DNA from: Porticoccaceae bacterium | GTDB taxonomy: Bacteria; Pseudomonadota; Gammaproteobacteria; Pseudomonadales; Porticoccaceae | Direction: 5' to 3' | DNA length: 48,552 nt | Assembly (NCBI GenBank): GCA_012960115.1 | Contig: DUBX01000043.1 | Span: forward strand, 123,439-171,990 | In this document: positions 29,144 to 38,610 of the stretch, one piece after another | Layout of the letters: every line of letters begins with the position of its first letter | How positions within the stretch are numbered: position 1 is the stretch's first letter | The notes under the pieces: model-generated | The model's input: only the letters and a program-made list of their open reading frames with translations | Database searches by the model: none | What the model was told of the DNA's origin: nothing | Position numbers and translations under genes: made by a program

Positions 29144-30283
29144 ATGAGCAGTAGCAAGCGGTTTTTAGATGACGCGAGGACTTATCTTTTTATGCTAGCA
29201 ACAGTGGTTGCTAGCAACGTTGTCTCAGCGCAAGAAAATCAACTCCCCATTCCCTTGGTGCCGCCTGAAAATTGGTATCAAGTAGAGATAATTTTGTTTA
29301 CGCAACCTGATAATCTTAGCGGCGAAATACCACCTCTAGACCATCAACTTGAGTACCCGGGAAATTTACTCGCTTTGATTGATGCAGAAGCAAGATCTCA
29401 TCAATTTACCCTCTCCCAAATACAGGCCGCTCTTCTTTTTGACCCAGAGGCGTCGCCAGTGTTGCCCGAAACTCTAGTCTGGATACCCATCGCGGAAATG
29501 GAGGACCCTGCCATTACACTTGATTTGTCTAGTCAGGAACCCACTACTTTAACCGGCGAAACAGAAATGCAAATTGTCGAAGACAGCCTGCCTGACGAGC
29601 CTTACATCCCCGAATATGAAGAATCTTTTATTATTTTAGACGCTAAGGTGCGAGATCTTAATGACAGCGCTAGGGCACTTGACCGCCGGAATTATAATGT
29701 CGTCTTTCACGAAGCTTGGCGTTTTGAAGTAGACGCGGGTGGTGAGGATCCGTGGATCCATATAAGCGCAGGTAAGAGGCAAGATGACCGATCTGAAATC
29801 GAGGGTAGCCTTCGATTTTATAAATCACGATTTTTACACGTTGAAACTGATCTATGGCGACTCAAGTTCGTCAATGAAGATTCCTTAGTCGATACCTTAA
29901 CGGTCAAGCTCCCAGATAAGCCAAACTTTCAATTGGCCATAGAGGATTCGTCCAAACAACAATGGGAGATTCCCGTTTTACCCGAGTATCTGACTGACCT
30001 AAATACCGAATCAGTGCTAGTTAACAGGAACAGTGCTACTTATGGCGCAGAAGCCATTGATCGTGGTCTATTAGAAGGTGAGCACGATCATGACACTGTC
30101 AAACAGTACTCGATTGCAGAGATATGGCCTATCAAGCAATCTAAGCGCATTGAAGAGAACAGTGTCTACTATTTAGATCATCCTGAACTGGGCGTTATGC
30201 TGACCATTAAAACCCATGAACCCGAACCGCTAAATCCACAAGTAATCATTGACGATGAAGGCGTAATAGAGACCGAAAATTAG
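29144..30283 (+). CDS. csiV: CsiV family periplasmic protein
   Basis: A 379-residue exported protein. It has a signal peptide with helix YLFMLATVVASNVV and probable cleavage after VVSA (about residue 29). The next stretch ENWYQVEIILFTQ is the recognisable start of the CsiV family; in Vibrio cholerae CsiV binds peptidoglycan and helps activate the LpoA-PBP1A synthase. The middle is acidic and low in motifs, and a second conserved block RRNYNVVFHEAWRFEV is near 181-196. The position right after mfd, 49 bases away, matches other gammaproteobacteria. Identification rests on the N-terminal block and synteny. The name is tentative. Confidence 0.72.
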   Translation: MSSSKRFLDDARTYLFMLATVVASNVVSAQENQLPIPLVPPENWYQVEIILFTQPDNLSGEIPPLDHQLEYPGNLLALIDAEARSHQFTLSQIQAALLFDPEASPVLPETLVWIPIAEMEDPAITLDLSSQEPTTLTGETEMQIVEDSLPDEPYIPEYEESFIILDAKVRDLNDSARALDRRNYNVVFHEAWRFEVDAGGEDPWIHISAGKRQDDRSEIEGSLRFYKSRFLHVETDLWRLKFVNEDSLVDTLTVKLPDKPNFQLAIEDSSKQQWEIPVLPEYLTDLNTESVLVNRNSATYGAEAIDRGLLEGEHDHDTVKQYSIAEIWPIKQSKRIEENSVYYLDHPELGVMLTIKTHEPEPLNPQVIIDDEGVIETEN

Positions 30284-30342
30284 GACTAAACTAAGCACAC
30301 ACTTAACAGATGAACCGGTCATTCTTGCAGAGATTAAAGCTG

Positions 30343-30894
30343 TTACTTATGATCGACAAAAATAAGGCTCTCGGCATCAAAACCCAATATCGAAGACACC
30401 TCAATAAAGTGATTAAGGAGATCATCACTGATCTCAGGCGATCTCGATAAGAACCACAAGTAATCGGTGTCCATGCCGGCCACACAGGCGTATTGATAGT
30501 CCACGCTGTCTAGTTCAAATATGATATATGACCCATAAAAAGGACCAAAAAAAGATACTTTTAAATGGCCAATATCAGGCGCTTGTACAAAGTAAGCTTT
30601 ACCTTCTGCCTGACGCCACCGCTTAGAATCGTCCATAAACCCTGCATTAAGAACCATCACGCCCCCATCCTCTCGCATCGAATAGGTAGCGCTAACAGAG
30701 CTCATGCCACGCTCAAAAGAATGATCTAATCGAGCAATTTCGTACCACTGGCCAAGATAGCGCTCCAGTTGGAAATTTTGAACAGGAGACACGCCTTCCG
30801 GAGTACCCAGACAGCCAGTTAGTCCTGACTAAACCAAGACCAAGCAAAGTAACTTTAGCCTCAACGCCAGACGGTTAAGGCCCTTCTCAATCAT
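30343..30894 (-). pseudogene. blc: Blc-like outer-membrane lipocalin, nonsense codon in the signal peptide
   Basis: The mature part is an intact bacterial lipocalin: RYLGQWYEIARLDHSFERG, then SVSATYSMREDGGVMVLN, LKVSFFGPFYGSY and DYLWFLSRSP, like E. coli Blc, which binds lipids in the outer membrane. In the same frame, upstream, an ATG at 30892-30894 overlaps the MscS stop as ATGA. It begins a lipoprotein signal peptide: basic residues, LKLLCLVLV, then SGLTGC with the lipobox cysteine at codon 28. Codon 22 (30829-30831) is TAG. One base change from a leucine TTG would explain it. Without read-through, only an internal start (GTG 30790-30792) could give a cytoplasmic 149-residue form. A sequence error is equally possible. 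Confidence 0.82.
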
Positions 30895-32003
30895 ACTTTT
30901 GAGGATGCACCAGCACTGATTTCCAATGCTGCTGAATTTTCAATATGAACAGTTGACGTGGGGAACGCCATCTCGGCACCAACACTCTCAATAATAGTGC
31001 TCACCTTCAGCAGTACGTCCTGCTTAATCTGGTGGTAAGCCACCCAGTCAGTGGTCTTGGTAAAGGTATAAATAAAGAAATCGATAGAGCTAGCAGAAAA
31101 CGCATTGAAATTCACAATTAGAGTCTGAGTTGCATCTATATCATCATGTGTTTTAAGCATTTCCGTTACCTGGTCCACTATAGTTGCCATACAGGAAACG
31201 TCTGAGTAACGAATACCAACTGTCTCGTAAATACGTCTATTACTCATCCGGGAGGCGTTCTCCACTGAAATAGCTGCAAACACTCCGTTGGGAATATACA
31301 GCGGCCGCTTATCAAAGGTGCGTATTCGGGTTAGTCGCCAACCAATATCCTCGACCGTTCCCTCGATTTCTTTATCGGGCGATCGAATCCAGTCCCCCAC
31401 CGAGAATGGGCGATCTAGGTATATCATTAATCCCCCAAAGAAATTTGCGAGTAGATCTTTAGCCGCAAAGCCAATCGCAATACCGCCTATACCACCAAAT
31501 GCCAGTAATCCTGAAATACTGTAACCAAATAGCTGCATGGCAATAAGTAATGCAGTAATCACGACTGATACCCGTAATAATTTAGCCACTGCTCGCACGG
31601 TGGTGGTGTCAACGGGCTTGCTAATATAGTCTGGATTAGTAAGGTTCTGCTCAGCCCTCTTAATGAAATTAATCAAAAATAGAGTCGTTAGAAAAATTAC
31701 AGCTAGGCGATTAATCGGATCAATCAACTCCAACAAGGGGGAATGCATTCTTTGCGCGGCCACGCCGGCTGCAAAGTTAATTCCAAGTATCCAAATGAAC
31801 CATATAGCGGGTCTTCGGCAGGCCTCTATTACGGCATCATCCCACACTGTGGCTGTCGTAGAGGTTCGCGCCTCAAGCCTATCGATGAGTTTGTTCAGGA
31901 TGTAACCGAGACTCAAAACAACCACAACGATGAGAAATAACTCAGCAATCCAAAGGAAGTCTGAGTCACTGAATTCAACCAACCATGTCCGAAAGTTATT
32001 CAT
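30891..32003 (-). CDS. MscS-family mechanosensitive ion channel
   Basis: A 370-residue inner-membrane channel. It has a hydrophobic N-terminal helix (about 16-34), further helices near 70-105 and 135-165, and then the pore-lining stretch GGIGGIAIGFAAKDLLANFFGG followed by YLDRPFSVGDWI, the classic MscS signature. The cytoplasmic beta and alpha/beta domain follows with RIRTFDKRPLYIPN. The size and the sequence after the pore resemble YbdG/YnaI-type channels more than minimal MscS. It probably relieves turgor. It is coupled by ATGA overlap to the broken lipocalin gene, which suggests a shared envelope-stress role. Confidence 0.9.
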   Translation of the reverse strand: MNNFRTWLVEFSDSDFLWIAELFLIVVVVLSLGYILNKLIDRLEARTSTTATVWDDAVIEACRRPAIWFIWILGINFAAGVAAQRMHSPLLELIDPINRLAVIFLTTLFLINFIKRAEQNLTNPDYISKPVDTTTVRAVAKLLRVSVVITALLIAMQLFGYSISGLLAFGGIGGIAIGFAAKDLLANFFGGLMIYLDRPFSVGDWIRSPDKEIEGTVEDIGWRLTRIRTFDKRPLYIPNGVFAAISVENASRMSNRRIYETVGIRYSDVSCMATIVDQVTEMLKTHDDIDATQTLIVNFNAFSASSIDFFIYTFTKTTDWVAYHQIKQDVLLKVSTIIESVGAEMAFPTSTVHIENSAALEISAGASSKV

Positions 32004-32064
32004 TTAATAATTCCTGATTTGCTTTAGTGTTAACGATGTCTCACACCCGGTTAAAGTCACTGAT

Positions 32065-33093
32065 TTAATTCAATGCTGCCATTTTTTGGGATATCGCCAA
32101 CCGTCGGGGCGAAGCTTCAAGATCAGACCAACTGATAGACCGTTTAGCCGCCATAGATGCTAATTTGGAGCTTTGCGATACATTGACAGACTCCATGTAA
32201 GACAATACCTCAACTGCCGCCTGGGGACAATTGCAGACTAAAATCATATCGCAACCTGCCTTTAACGCCAGTTTCGCTTTGTCCACATAACCACCGGCGA
32301 TATCAGCGCCTTTCATCGTTAAGTCATCACTAAAAATAATACCCTCAAACCCTAACTTTTCCCGAAGCACATCGTTCAACCAAAACGATGAGAAGCCAAC
32401 TGAGTCTGGGTCAACCGATGGGAAAGTGATATGTGCAGGCATAACTGCATCCAGCGTCTTTGACAGCTTTGCAAAGGGCTGTATATCCCGAGCATACAAA
32501 GTTTCCCAGCTACGATCATCAACCGGCGCCTCTATGTGGCTGTCTGCAACGATGCCTCCGTGACCAGGAAAATGTTTTCCGGTGGCTGCCATCCCTGCAT
32601 CGTGCATGCCTTTAATAAAAGCCTCAGCTGCACTGATTACTATTTCTGGCTGGTCGGAGAATGATCGATCGCCAATGATACTGCTAGTGTCGCGGTCAAC
32701 ATCCAAAACTGGGGCAAAACTTAGATCAAGGCCACAAGCAATCACTTCAGATGCCATCAGCCACCCCAAGTCTTTACTTAACCCCAACCCTTCCTCTGGC
32801 GAGCGCGCGATCAAGTTCCCCATTGCTTGCATAGAAGGAATAGCGGTAAACCCCTCCCGGAGTCTCTGAACCCTTCCACCCTCTTGATCCACCGCGACGA
32901 GCAAATATTTAGAACAGGCCCTAATCTCAGCAACCAAATCACAAACTTGATCTCTACTCTGGATATTACGACTGAACAGAATGACGCCACCTACTTGGGG
33001 GTTTTGCAGCTGAAGCCGCTCCTCACGGTCCAGTGAGACTCCTTTTAAATCGAGCATCAATCGCCCATATAAATCAACCTCTGAACTATTCAA
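32065..33093 (-). CDS. nagZ: Beta-N-acetylhexosaminidase NagZ (GH3)
   Basis: A cytoplasmic glycosidase that removes N-acetylglucosamine from muropeptides in peptidoglycan recycling. 342 residues; VDQEGGRVQRL (68-78), the phosphate-binding-like KHFPGHG (173-179), the catalytic dyad in DSH (D184, H186) and the nucleophile D256 in FSDDLTMKGA identify it as NagZ within GH3. The start is TTG (33091-33093) with GGGAG seven bases before; no better ATG fits, as the next methionine is residue 13. The leader carries a 60-base repeat that is also in front of the next gene upstream. Confidence 0.94.
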   Translation of the reverse strand: MNSSEVDLYGRLMLDLKGVSLDREERLQLQNPQVGGVILFSRNIQSRDQVCDLVAEIRACSKYLLVAVDQEGGRVQRLREGFTAIPSMQAMGNLIARSPEEGLGLSKDLGWLMASEVIACGLDLSFAPVLDVDRDTSSIIGDRSFSDQPEIVISAAEAFIKGMHDAGMAATGKHFPGHGGIVADSHIEAPVDDRSWETLYARDIQPFAKLSKTLDAVMPAHITFPSVDPDSVGFSSFWLNDVLREKLGFEGIIFSDDLTMKGADIAGGYVDKAKLALKAGCDMILVCNCPQAAVEVLSYMESVNVSQSSKLASMAAKRSISWSDLEASPRRLAISQKMAALN

Positions 33094-33100
33094 TAGCGCA

Positions 33101-33160
33101 CTCCCAAATAAACGCTTTACACAATGCCTAATACCAAGCTATTTAAACCCATTTATTCTT
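33101..33160 (-). repeat. Leader repeat copy 1, in front of nagZ
   Basis: Sixty bases that match 34182-34241 at 52 positions without gaps. It includes the nagZ ribosome-binding site (CTCCC on the plus strand) and a TAAACGCTTTA element with palindromic ends. The match stops sharply at both edges. Confidence 0.85.
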
Positions 33161-33185
33161 GACAGGTAATATCTATTTTGGCTAG

Positions 33186-34175
33186 TTAAAATCGATCAAT
33201 TCCTGCTGGCCGGTTATCAACAATAGCATCAATACTCGCCATCACTGGATCGGTTAACAATGGCAATACCTCTATAGATTTTAGGTTATCTTCAAGCTGT
33301 GACAATTTAGACGCCCCCAAAATAACAGTACTCACCTGTGGGTTTTTAAGACACCAGGCTATCGATAAATGGGTCAAACTCACACCCAAATCTGTTGCCA
33401 ACGCGGCAAGTTTTCTAATTTTCTCAATTTTTTGTTTACCGTCGTCCGTCGCCCACATTTTTCGTAGCCATTCATAACCCGGTAGGGCCAGTCGACTGTC
33501 AGTGGGAATACCCTCGAGATATTTACCGGTTAGTAATCCAGAGGCCAAGGGCGACCAAATAGTGGTCCCCATACCATAGTTTTCGTACAGAGGACGGTAC
33601 TCCCCTTCTACCTTGTCCCGATACAGTAAGTTGTACTGGGGTTGTTCCATGGTGGGTGGTGTTAAATGTTCTTGTCGGCAAACCCCATGGGCTTCGGTGA
33701 TCTGTTGTGCCGACCATTCTGACGTGCCCCAATATACCACTTTACCCTGTTGCACCAGGTTGTGCATGGCTCGAGCGGTTTCTTCTATCGGAGTGTCTGC
33801 ATCCGGCCGGTGGCAATAAAATAAGTCAAGGTAATCAACGTTTAAACGGATAAGCGCAGCATCGCAGGCATCGCGCACATGTTTAGCGCTGAGACCCATC
33901 TGGGTTGGTTTACCTCCGCCCCAGTAGACTTTTGAAGACACCGCGTAGGTGTCCCGAGACAGGCCTAAACTCGATATCGCTGCACCCATAATTTTTTCTG
34001 ATTCGCCCGCTTCGTAGCCCTCCGCATTATCAAAAAAATTGACGCCATTGTCATAAGCGCTTTGTAATAGCTTTTTTGCATCGCTTATGTCGACCTGCTT
34101 ACCAAACGTTACCCACGAACCCAAAGACAGCGCGCTAACCTTTAAGCCCGATTTTCCCAACTTTCGATATTCCAT
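33186..34175 (-). CDS. Aldo/keto reductase (K+ channel beta-subunit/YghZ-like)
   Basis: A TIM-barrel oxidoreductase of 329 residues. The catalytic tetrad is D49 and Y54 in FFDNAEGY, K82 in SSKVYWGGG and H122 in CHRPDADTP. The NADPH-binding end includes GASKLSQLEDNL near 285-296. The length and the FFDNAEGYEAGESEKIMG run resemble the voltage-gated channel beta subunit/YghZ group, which reduces aldehydes such as methylglyoxal; the actual substrate is unknown. The frame opens at TTG 34209-34211, but the ATG at 34173-34175 has GGAG six bases upstream and fits the family. Its leader is the second copy of the nagZ leader repeat. Confidence 0.9.
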   Translation of the reverse strand: MEYRKLGKSGLKVSALSLGSWVTFGKQVDISDAKKLLQSAYDNGVNFFDNAEGYEAGESEKIMGAAISSLGLSRDTYAVSSKVYWGGGKPTQMGLSAKHVRDACDAALIRLNVDYLDLFYCHRPDADTPIEETARAMHNLVQQGKVVYWGTSEWSAQQITEAHGVCRQEHLTPPTMEQPQYNLLYRDKVEGEYRPLYENYGMGTTIWSPLASGLLTGKYLEGIPTDSRLALPGYEWLRKMWATDDGKQKIEKIRKLAALATDLGVSLTHLSIAWCLKNPQVSTVILGASKLSQLEDNLKSIEVLPLLTDPVMASIDAIVDNRPAGIDRF

Positions 34176-34181
34176 ATCCCA

Positions 34182-34241
34182 CTCCAAAATAAACGCTTTA
34201 CACAAAGTCAAATACCCAGCGATTTAAACCAATTTATTATT
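34182..34241 (-). repeat. Leader repeat copy 2, in front of the aldo/keto reductase
   Basis: Gap-free partner of 33101-33160 (52 of 60 positions equal), with the same position relative to the gene: ribosome-binding site at one end and AT-rich putative promoter at the other. The identical inner block is AAATAAACGCTTTACACAA. Confidence 0.85.
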
Positions 34242-34447
34242 TATATATTCCCTACAGCTATTTTACCCTGTTCCTGAAATTCTACCCAAAAAAAATAAGT
34301 ACATGTTTTTTCGTGAGTTAAATGAAATACCTATAAAACACATTCACTTTCACCTGCAAGCGACACATCACCACAAAAAATCTGAACCGTGCAACAACCG
34401 CCGGCTAGTGATATTTTAGAACACCAACGATAAAAAGGAACACTATT

Positions 34448-34765
34448 ATGGCTAGCCAAATACCATCTGTTGGACAGTGGTATAGGGATATGGCAACTCA
34501 TCAATTCATTGAAATTATCTCAGTCGATGAATATTCCTCCGTCATTAGCATTCAATACGAGAACGATGAGATCGATGATCTAGATCTGGTCTCCTGGAAT
34601 GCTCTGCCGACGACCTTAAGTAACAGCCCGGAAGAACGCTGGGAGTTATCTTCATTAACAGACCAGGATCGCATCTTCTGTGACCACATTACGGGACTTG
34701 CTGGGGTAAATAGCACCCCCCCTAAAGTAAAGCCCGATACTGCATTTGGTTGGGATGATTTGTAG
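34448..34765 (+). CDS. Small conserved acidic protein (DUF6763-like)
   Basis: A 105-residue soluble protein with no signal or membrane segment. It begins MASQIPSVGQWYRD, and IISVDEYSSVISIQYENDEIDDLDLVSW is an amphipathic beta-rich block. The VGQWYR...VAVD...IQY.....E.D.WL pattern resembles a small family found in gammaproteobacteria (DUF6763 as I recall). A good AAGGAA lies nine bases before the ATG. It lies upstream of lexA, and the region between holds the lexA promoter, so the two are separately expressed. Function unknown. Confidence 0.65.
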   Translation: MASQIPSVGQWYRDMATHQFIEIISVDEYSSVISIQYENDEIDDLDLVSWNALPTTLSNSPEERWELSSLTDQDRIFCDHITGLAGVNSTPPKVKPDTAFGWDDL

Positions 34766-34829
34766 CCCAGTTTCATCAAGACCCTAACCCGAAAAACCAG
34801 TGGCATCTTTCTGCTAATCTAGCGACGAC

Positions 34830-34857
34830 TTGCTAATTGCGTAATACTGTATATAAT
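34830..34857 (+). promoter_or_regulatory. lexA: lexA promoter
   Basis: TTGCTA (34830-34835), a 16-base spacer and a perfect TATAAT (34852-34857). The -10 element lies inside the LexA box, so LexA binding would block polymerase. Confidence 0.75.
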
Positions 34858-34862
34858 CACAG
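34847..34862 (+). promoter_or_regulatory. LexA box (SOS operator) of lexA
   Basis: CTGTATATAATCACAG fits the CTG-N10-CAG form of the gammaproteobacterial SOS box. It lies 24 bases upstream of the lexA start, the expected autoregulatory site. Confidence 0.9.
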
Positions 34863-34886
34863 CTAACCAAGGCTTGAGGACATATT

Positions 34887-35492
34887 GTGGAACGACTAAC
34901 TGCAAGACAGCAACAGATACTCGATTTGATCCGTGATAGCCTTGATGAGACTGGCTACCCCCCAACAAGAGCTGAAATCGCCCAGAAACTAGGTTTTCGC
35001 TCGCCCAATGCTGCGGAAGATCATCTTAGGGCGCTGGCTCGAAAAGGCGTTATAGAAATGATCCCTGGGGCTTCACGTGGCATCCGAATTGTCGAGCAAT
35101 TTTCTGGCATCCCTATCATAGGCAGGGTCGCTGCTGGTGAGCCTATAATGGCTGAACAGCATATTGAAGATTACCAAGAAGTCCCCTCCAGTACCTTTCA
35201 TCCTAGTGCTGACTACTTTTTGCGAGTGCAGGGCCAAAGTATGGTTGACGTGGGCATAATGGACGGAGACTTACTTGCCGTCCATCAGCAGCCAACGGCT
35301 GACAACCAGCAAATTGTTGTCGCCAGAGTCGACGGCGAAGTAACCGTAAAGAGACTAAAGAGAACGAAAAACAAGCATGAAATTCATCTGTTGCCAGAGA
35401 ACCGCGAATATTCGCCGATATTAGTTGACTTGAGAGCTCAAGAATTTGCCATTGAGGGACTAGCGGTTGGCGTCGTGAGAGTATCGCTTTAA
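34887..35492 (+). CDS. lexA: SOS repressor LexA
   Basis: The repressor of the SOS regulon, 201 residues. N-terminal winged helix with [12 protein letters not shown] and [28 protein letters not shown]. The self-cleavage site is A83-G84 in VAAGEP; the catalytic serine is S118 in GQSMVDVG and the lysine K155 in VTVKRLK. Start is GTG (34887-34889), supported by GAGGA seven bases before it. RecA-stimulated cleavage would lift repression. No sulA follows, although sulA is common after lexA in Pseudomonas. Confidence 0.97.
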   Translation: MERLTARQQQILDLIRDSLDETGYPPTRAEIAQKLGFRSPNAAEDHLRALARKGVIEMIPGASRGIRIVEQFSGIPIIGRVAAGEPIMAEQHIEDYQEVPSSTFHPSADYFLRVQGQSMVDVGIMDGDLLAVHQQPTADNQQIVVARVDGEVTVKRLKRTKNKHEIHLLPENREYSPILVDLRAQEFAIEGLAVGVVRVSL

Positions 35493-35500
35493 ATTAAATA

Positions 35501-35746
35501 TTAATGCAGAATTTGACGTTTTTCACCCGTTTCAACTGAGGCCGGGGTTCGGTCGTCGTTAATTTCAAAGACTGTTTGGATGCCAGCGTCCATCATGCTT
35601 TTGGCAACATCAATATGTTTTCCATCAAGATACTCTAAAACTGAGTCTGAAAAACTTATTCGAACGAGAGGCTCGTCAGATCCGGCGCGTTGCAATGCAA
35701 CCTCACCATCATCAAGCATTACAAGTTCGTATTCTGTAAAAGCCAT
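35501..35746 (-). CDS. Conserved hypothetical small protein
   Basis: An 81-residue acidic soluble protein, MAFTEYELVMLDDGEVALQR at the start, with a short C-terminal tail rich in charged residues. The length and start resemble a small unknown protein that lies between lexA and topA in related bacteria, as I recall. It is convergent with lexA, eight bases apart, and reads into topA with 67 bases between. A GGGG element precedes the ATG. No domain or function is recognised. Confidence 0.68.
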   Translation of the reverse strand: MAFTEYELVMLDDGEVALQRAGSDEPLVRISFSDSVLEYLDGKHIDVAKSMMDAGIQTVFEINDDRTPASVETGEKRQILH

Positions 35747-35813
35747 ATTATAAACCCCTATAATCTAGCGCATTATAACAGCAAGATAGAGTACTATTAA
35801 ACCTTGCCGATTA

Positions 35814-38483
35814 TTAGCTGGCGCCCTTCTGACTAGGCGCCCATTTCCCATTTACGTAAAAGGCACTCCAACCCGTTGGTTTACCATCATTTTCACTGCG
35901 AACATACTGTTCTTTAGTCTTGCGACTAAAGCGAACTACAGACTCGTTACCCTCAGGATCTGCGCTTGGCGCCGTCAAAAGAAATTGGTATTTTTCATCG
36001 ATACGTTCTTTATACGGCAACAATTCATTAACCTTTGGTGCGCGAGTTTCTCTGTGTCGCGGAAATTGGCTAGCGGCTAAAAATATACCTGACGCACCGT
36101 CACGCAGAACGTAATGATCGTCCACCTTAATGCAACGAAGTTCAGGCATGGCAATAGGGTCTGCCTTTGGCGGCGCTGCCTGCCCATTACGCAGTAATCT
36201 GCGTGTATTTTTACAAGGTTCACCCTCAGAACTTTCACCAGTACAGCCAAAGTATTTGCCAAATCGACCCGTTTTAAGCTGCATCTCACTACTACATTTA
36301 TCACAGTCAAGAACCGGTCCTTCATACCCTTTTATTACGTATTGACCAATCTCAATTTCATGGCCAACACAATCTGGATTGTTGCCACAGACATGGAGCT
36401 TACGCGTTTCGTCTATTAGATAACTGTCCATTGAGGTATTACAGAGTTTACAACGATGTTTGTGGAGTAAAGACTTTGATTCAGCCTCATCATCCTCTTC
36501 GATATTGACTGCTTCATCACCCGCAGTCAGATTAACCGTGTGCTTACAGCGTTCCTTCGGCGGCAAAGCATATCCAGAACAACTCATAAATACACCCGTT
36601 CCAGCAGTTCGAATCATCATCGGACGATCGCACTGTTTACACTCAATCTCTGTTTCAGATGGTTTGTTAGGGCGCATTCCCCCTTCGGAGTCCTTAGCAG
36701 ACAACACCTTTGCACTAAAGTCCTTATAAAAGCGATTAAGCAGGCTCTTCCACTTCAGTTTTCCTTCAGCAACCTGGTCGAGCTGTTCCTCCATGGACGC
36801 TGTAAAGCCATAGTCCATCAAATCGGTAAAACTCTCTGACAAGCGATCAGCCACAATGTCGCCGATTTTTTCTGCAAAAATCCTTTTATTTTCGATCCTG
36901 ACGTAACCACGATCTTGGATAGTCGATATAATCGATGCATAGGTCGAAGGTCTTCCTACACCGCGCTTTTCTAATTCTCGCACCAATGCTGCCTCAGAAA
37001 AACGAGCCGTTGGCTTGGTAAAATGTTGCTGCGGAATCAGCGCTAACATCTTCATCGGATCGCCTTTCTGGAGATCAGGAAGCTCAATATCATCATCACC
37101 TTTTCGATTGGCGGACATCACCGCGAGGTGGCCATCAAATCGTGTAACCCTGCCCTTAACCGTAAGCTCATAGTCTCCCGCACCGACAGTAATCGTCGTT
37201 GAGGTGAATTCTGCATTAGTCATTTGGCATGCAACGAATTGCTGCCATATCAACTGATAAAGTCTTTGCGCATCAACGTCCATCTCACTAAGGCTACCCG
37301 GCGCTATATCTACGTTCGAAGGGCGAATCGCTTCGTGGGCATCTTGAGCACCAGATTTACTGCTATAGGTGATCGCCACGTCAGGCAGGTACTTAGCGCC
37401 ATGACGTAATTTAATATAATCACGACAAGCAATAACAGCATCTTCACTCAAATTGGCCGAATCTGTACGCATATAAGTGATGTAGCCGCCTTCGTACAAA
37501 CGCTGGGCCATCATCATGGTTTTTTTAACGCCAAAACCTAACCTAGTACTGGCCGCTTGCTGTAATGTCGACGTAATAAATGGCGCTGAAGGTTTGGATT
37601 TTGTTGGCTTATCTTCTCTTTTACTAACGGCATAATCGGCTTCTCTTAACGCGCCCAGAGAGGTGTCGGCCTCGACCTTATCGGTTGGCCGAAAAGCCTT
37701 ACCTTGATGCCGCTTTACATCGAAACGAATTTTAACATCGTCCTGGTCAACGTCTGAACTGGCACTCCCCTCCAAATCAGCTTGAACGGTCCAGTATTCT
37801 TCAGGAACAAAAGCACGAATTTCGCGCTCACGCTCAACCACTAATTTTAACGCGACAGACTGCACTCGACCCGCGGACAAACCGCGTCCTACTTTTTCCC
37901 ACAGTAATGGAGAAACCATAAAACCGACAACGCGATCTAAAAAACGCCTTGCTTGTTGGGCATCAACGCGGTCTTTATTGAGCTCACCCGGATTCTCGAA
38001 CGCTTTGCGTATGGCTTTCTTGGTTATTTCGTTAAAAACAACTCGCTTATAACGACTTTCGTCACCTCCAATTACCTCGGTTAGATGCCATGCAATAGCC
38101 TCTCCCTCTCTATCCATATCCGTCGCCAGATAGACAGTGTCGGCATTTTTAGCCAGCTTCTTAAGCTCAGCTACTACTTTTTCTTTACCCGGGAGCGTCG
38201 CATAATCTGCCTTCCAGTTATTGTCTGGATCAATACCCATGCTTTTTATGAGTTGAGATTTTGCTTTTTTCTCGCGATGTACAATTTTATCTTCAGGAGA
38301 CATTTTACGGGTCAAAGCCGCCTGCTTAGCGCGATCTTTGGGGTCACTAGGCACTCTATTTGCGCCCGTAGGCAAGTCTCTAATATGACCGACACTCGAT
38401 TTAACAATAAAATCATCGCCCAAATAGCGATTAATTGTTTTGGCTTTGGCTGGTGACTCTACAATGACTAAAGATTTGCCCAT
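35814..38483 (-). CDS. topA: DNA topoisomerase I
   Basis: The type IA enzyme (889 residues) that relaxes negative supercoils. The Toprim fold has E9 (VESPAKA) and DMDRE at 122-126. The active-site tyrosine is Y337 in [19 protein letters not shown] and [23 protein letters not shown] are canonical. The C-terminal part has three zinc-ribbon units: C-x2-C...C pairs at CKQCDRP, CKLCNTS and CDKCSSE, then a basic tail. No truncation. It is preceded by 127 bases without a gene, presumably its promoter. Confidence 0.97.
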   Translation of the reverse strand: MGKSLVIVESPAKAKTINRYLGDDFIVKSSVGHIRDLPTGANRVPSDPKDRAKQAALTRKMSPEDKIVHREKKAKSQLIKSMGIDPDNNWKADYATLPGKEKVVAELKKLAKNADTVYLATDMDREGEAIAWHLTEVIGGDESRYKRVVFNEITKKAIRKAFENPGELNKDRVDAQQARRFLDRVVGFMVSPLLWEKVGRGLSAGRVQSVALKLVVEREREIRAFVPEEYWTVQADLEGSASSDVDQDDVKIRFDVKRHQGKAFRPTDKVEADTSLGALREADYAVSKREDKPTKSKPSAPFITSTLQQAASTRLGFGVKKTMMMAQRLYEGGYITYMRTDSANLSEDAVIACRDYIKLRHGAKYLPDVAITYSSKSGAQDAHEAIRPSNVDIAPGSLSEMDVDAQRLYQLIWQQFVACQMTNAEFTSTTITVGAGDYELTVKGRVTRFDGHLAVMSANRKGDDDIELPDLQKGDPMKMLALIPQQHFTKPTARFSEAALVRELEKRGVGRPSTYASIISTIQDRGYVRIENKRIFAEKIGDIVADRLSESFTDLMDYGFTASMEEQLDQVAEGKLKWKSLLNRFYKDFSAKVLSAKDSEGGMRPNKPSETEIECKQCDRPMMIRTAGTGVFMSCSGYALPPKERCKHTVNLTAGDEAVNIEEDDEAESKSLLHKHRCKLCNTSMDSYLIDETRKLHVCGNNPDCVGHEIEIGQYVIKGYEGPVLDCDKCSSEMQLKTGRFGKYFGCTGESSEGEPCKNTRRLLRNGQAAPPKADPIAMPELRCIKVDDHYVLRDGASGIFLAASQFPRHRETRAPKVNELLPYKERIDEKYQFLLTAPSADPEGNESVVRFSRKTKEQYVRSENDGKPTGWSAFYVNGKWAPSQKGAS

Positions 38484-38610
38484 TTGGCGAAAGTTTCCTT
38501 ATTACGGCATCACTTTATACTAGTAAAGGAGCTCGTTTTGATTACCCAACACGTTTAACACGCGTCCAAGGTTGGCATATATACTTGTTCTATTGCCCTT
38601 TGGTCAAGCT

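Noticed and set aside
30284-30342. Terminator between csiV and the lipocalin
   Set aside because: I found no stem followed by a U-tract on either strand in this 59-base convergent gap.
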